From contig NZ_LWBS01000253.1 of the NCBI RefSeq assembly GCF_001652265.1, forward strand, positions 1 through 64,000: a stretch of DNA of 64,000 nucleotides. The letters run 5' to 3'. Position 1 is the stretch's first letter. Each line of letters opens with the position of its first letter. The notes below the pieces were generated by a model that did not search any database, had not been told where the DNA came from, and worked only from the letters and a program-made list of their open reading frames with translations. Source of the DNA: Rhizobium leguminosarum. Its GTDB lineage: Bacteria; Pseudomonadota; Alphaproteobacteria; Rhizobiales; Rhizobiaceae. The translations under genes and the position numbers were made by a program. Positions 61,971-64,000 of the stretch are shown here, one piece after another.

Positions 61971-62984
61971 CTACTCGCCTGTTTTGACTTTGAAATACCG
62001 TGTTCGAACGTTGGCGAAGACGCGCTCCGCCGCGTTGCTGGTCAGCAGCGAGACGATGAGCAGAAGGCCGATGACCGTCCCCTGTGCGTCGCCGCCGATC
62101 TGCAGCAGACCAAGGACATTGCGAATGGTGGCGACCAGCAGCAGTGCCCACAGCACGCCGGTCAGCCGGCCACGGCCGCCGAAGACACTGATCCCGCCCA
62201 GCAGCGCGATGGTGATAACATCGAGCTCTATGCCGACTGCATTGTTGGCGCGGGCATTTGCCAGGCGAGCCGCATAGACCATGCCGGCAGCCGCACAGAC
62301 CACCCCCGATGTGACGAACAGGCCAAACACCGTTCGGCCAAGCCGAATGCCGGAATAGCGCGCAGCGTCGGGACTGCCGCCGATCGCATAGATGCGGCGC
62401 CCGAGCGGCATCTTCTGAAGCGCTATGGCGAAGACCGGGGCAAGCAGCAGAAACGGAAGGATTGTCAGCGGCAGCGGCGATGTGCCGACCGTGTCGATGC
62501 CAAAGTTGAGGAAGCTGTCCGGAAAATCGTTAATCGAGTCCGAGCCCAGGAGAATATACGCAATGCCACGAAACAGGGCCATTGTTCCGAGCGTCACGAC
62601 GAGCGACGGAAGACCGAGCCGTGTCACCAGAACGCCGTTGAAGGCACCGCAGATTCCGCCGGCGACGAGCGTTACCGGAATTGCCAGCAACAGCGGAGCC
62701 CCTTGCTGGATGAGCAGCCCGAAGACCACGCTGGTGAGTGCCAGAATGCTGCCTACGGACAGGTCGATTTCTCGTGCGATGATCAACAGGACCATCGGCA
62801 AGACGATCAGCGCCCGCTCGGAGACGCCGGCCACCGCCTGGGATATATTAAAGACGGACGCGAAGTTCGGCACGCCCAGAAGAGCGTAGACGATGACGGC
62901 GATTGTCAGCACGGCCAGGAAATTGTCCCAGTTGGCAAAGCGGCTGATGAAGTCGGGATTTCGTTCGGAATGTGCGGTCATCAA
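61971..62984 (-). CDS. CUT2 ABC transporter permease, second copy
   Basis: This 337-residue protein has MVLLIIAREIDLSVGSILAL, LPSLVVTLGTMALFRGIAYI and ITIALLGGISVFGGRGRL, paralogous to 26107-27129. ATG 62984 overlaps the preceding permease stop by four bases (ATGA). Confidence 0.93.
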   Translation of the reverse strand: MMTAHSERNPDFISRFANWDNFLAVLTIAVIVYALLGVPNFASVFNISQAVAGVSERALIVLPMVLLIIAREIDLSVGSILALTSVVFGLLIQQGAPLLLAIPVTLVAGGICGAFNGVLVTRLGLPSLVVTLGTMALFRGIAYILLGSDSINDFPDSFLNFGIDTVGTSPLPLTILPFLLLAPVFAIALQKMPLGRRIYAIGGSPDAARYSGIRLGRTVFGLFVTSGVVCAAAGMVYAARLANARANNAVGIELDVITIALLGGISVFGGRGRLTGVLWALLLVATIRNVLGLLQIGGDAQGTVIGLLLIVSLLTSNAAERVFANVRTRYFKVKTGE

Positions 62985-64000
62985 TGCGCTCCCCTGCGCT
63001 TGCCGGCAGCACGGCGGGCAACGAGCGCGTCAATGCCGATGGCGGCGAGAATGACGAGGCCATAGACCCCCTGCAGCCAAAGCGGATCGACACGCACGAG
63101 CGTCAGCCCGTTGTTGATGATCAGCAGCATCAAGGCACCGGCAGCCACGCCGAGCACGGTGCCGGAGCCGCCGCGGACGGCAATGCCCCCGACGACAACA
63201 GCAGCGATCACGGTCAGTTCGAAACCATAGGCGACGCGTGCATCGACTGTTGCGTAGCGGGACGCCCAGAGCGCACCGTCAAACCCGGCCAGAAGACCGG
63301 CTGCCGAAAAGGCCATCAGGATGCGTGCCCGTGCGGGAATGCCGATGAGGCTCGCTCCGCCGGGGTTGGAGCCGATGGCAAACAGTTCCCTGCCGATCGA
63401 GGTGTTGCGAAGGATGTAGGCAACGACGAGAAGTGTGGCGATGGCGATCAGGAGAACCGCCGGAACCCCAAAAATATTCGCCGCCGTCATATCGAGCCAG
63501 GCTTGTGGTACCTGGTCGGCACTCACCTGCGTTCCACCCGCCCAGAGACTGTTGATGCCCCGGAAGATGGACATCGTGCCCAGCGTGACGACGATGGCCG
63601 GAACCCTGCCGTAGGTCACGATGAGCCCGTTCAGGAAGCCTGCGGCGAGCCCGATGGCGCAAGCCAGGGCGACACCGCCAACCACACCGATCTCGGGATG
63701 CATATGGATCGTCGATGCCGCCCCATAGGCAGCAAGACCAATGATCGCGGCCACGGAGAGATCGATGCTGCGGGTGATCACCACCAGCATCTGGGCGACC
63801 GCGACGATCATCAGCAGGCCGGCGTCCATCGCCAGGGCCGATAGATTCGCGCCGCTGAGCATACGCACGTTCAATATCGAGATCGGAACGACAACCGCTG
63901 CGATCGCTGCAAAGAGCCCCAATTCCCTGCGAGCCAAAATCCGTCGCCACGGGCTTTGCGCCGCTCTTTCCGGAATCGGGGGTTTTTCGCCGTTATGCAA
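62981..64000 (-). CDS. CUT2 ABC transporter permease or C-terminal half of an ATPase-permease fusion (runs off window)
   Basis: The frame is still open at the window edge, so the 5' end is undecided. The visible 339 residues (RRILARRELGLFAAIAAVVV, RSIDLSVAAIIGLAAYGAAS, VPAIVVTLGTMSIFRGINSL) match the permease half of the 844-residue fusion at 23562, including the linker-side segment. If the frame continues upstream it would be a second fusion. Otherwise the start is near the TTG at the edge. Confidence 0.9.
   Translation of the reverse strand: MHNGEKPPIPERAAQSPWRRILARRELGLFAAIAAVVVPISILNVRMLSGANLSALAMDAGLLMIVAVAQMLVVITRSIDLSVAAIIGLAAYGAASTIHMHPEIGVVGGVALACAIGLAAGFLNGLIVTYGRVPAIVVTLGTMSIFRGINSLWAGGTQVSADQVPQAWLDMTAANIFGVPAVLLIAIATLLVVAYILRNTSIGRELFAIGSNPGGASLIGIPARARILMAFSAAGLLAGFDGALWASRYATVDARVAYGFELTVIAAVVVGGIAVRGGSGTVLGVAAGALMLLIINNGLTLVRVDPLWLQGVYGLVILAAIGIDALVARRAAGKRRGAH

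Noticed and set aside
62972..63844. 290-residue plus-strand frame antisense to the permease
   Set aside because: It is the complementary reading of a membrane protein gene with strong family motifs, giving a D/G/Q-rich shadow.
1..64000. CRISPR arrays, replication origin (repABC), phage genes
   Set aside because: No regularly spaced repeats, rep/par genes or phage structural genes were found on either strand.

Overview
The window looks like an accessory replicon or genomic-island stretch of a Rhizobiales bacterium (Rhizobium/Agrobacterium lineage). The evidence is the GC-rich coding style, the rhizobial set of CUT2 sugar transporters with ROK regulators, a GGAAC-N16-CGTTT promoter of the alphaproteobacterial general stress type, and remnants of ISNCY, IS5, IS1595 and Tn3 elements. 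No rRNA, convincing tRNA, CRISPR array or replication origin was seen. The species cannot be named from the sequence alone.

Bases 1-15000 are a decaying patchwork. They hold a chemotaxis receptor tail, a stand-alone ATP-dependent DNA ligase, an intact DUF1778/GNAT toxin-antitoxin pair with a promoter-overlapping inverted repeat, a stress-type promoter driving a secreted DUF1236 protein, a Tat-exported sulfite-oxidase-type molybdoenzyme and a periplasmic cupin. Between them lie broken genes: SRAP peptidase, MFS transporter, ParE toxin, FtsH-like M41 protein, multiheme cytochrome c, and a sugar-binding protein fused head-on to that cytochrome. One complete IS5 copy (7254-8146, TTA target duplication) is present.

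Bases 15176-35108 form a carbohydrate uptake and catabolism region. It contains a ROK regulator, HAD phosphatase, AGE-family epimerase, a DUF4432 mutarotase-like protein, and two complete CUT2 ABC importers. One importer has the ATPase and a permease fused in a single 844-residue protein. Downstream are a mannitol/fructuronate-type dehydrogenase, a Gfo/Idh/MocA oxidoreductase, a TIM-barrel isomerase, an alpha/beta hydrolase, a ribulose-phosphate-3-epimerase-like enzyme, a ROK kinase and an SDR. The last seven form a tight operon. A 15-bp perfect palindrome precedes it. A reading consistent with all parts is import of an unusual sugar or glycoside, oxidation, isomerisation or hydrolysis, phosphorylation by the ROK kinase and epimerisation into the pentose/hexose phosphate pool; the actual substrate is unknown.

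Bases 35105-36700 are a recombination scar: an SDR start, an 89-base transposase shard, a truncated hipA with an intact hipB-like gene, one end of a Tn3-family transposon with its 38-bp inverted repeat, and a broken agmatinase.

Bases 36959-50325 form a second catabolic region, for amino-acid-like or cyclic amide compounds. It has a polar amino-acid ABC importer with a DUF1989 protein, two M24-fold hydrolases lacking usual metal ligands, a VOC protein, two GntR regulators, an M20 carbamoylase-type amidase, a D-2-hydroxyacid dehydrogenase, 5-oxoprolinase PxpABC and a D-amino-acid transaminase. Most of the minus-strand genes overlap by four bases. Both divergent promoter regions carry the same TTCAGTATACCA motif.

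Bases 50660-60100 hold small redox enzymes with AraC and LysR regulators, several unrecognised small genes, and fragments of nadM, CGNR, ribB and a frcK-like kinase. Bases 60081-64000 carry a second CUT2 importer, closely related to the 23562-28124 system but on the opposite strand and running off the window edge.
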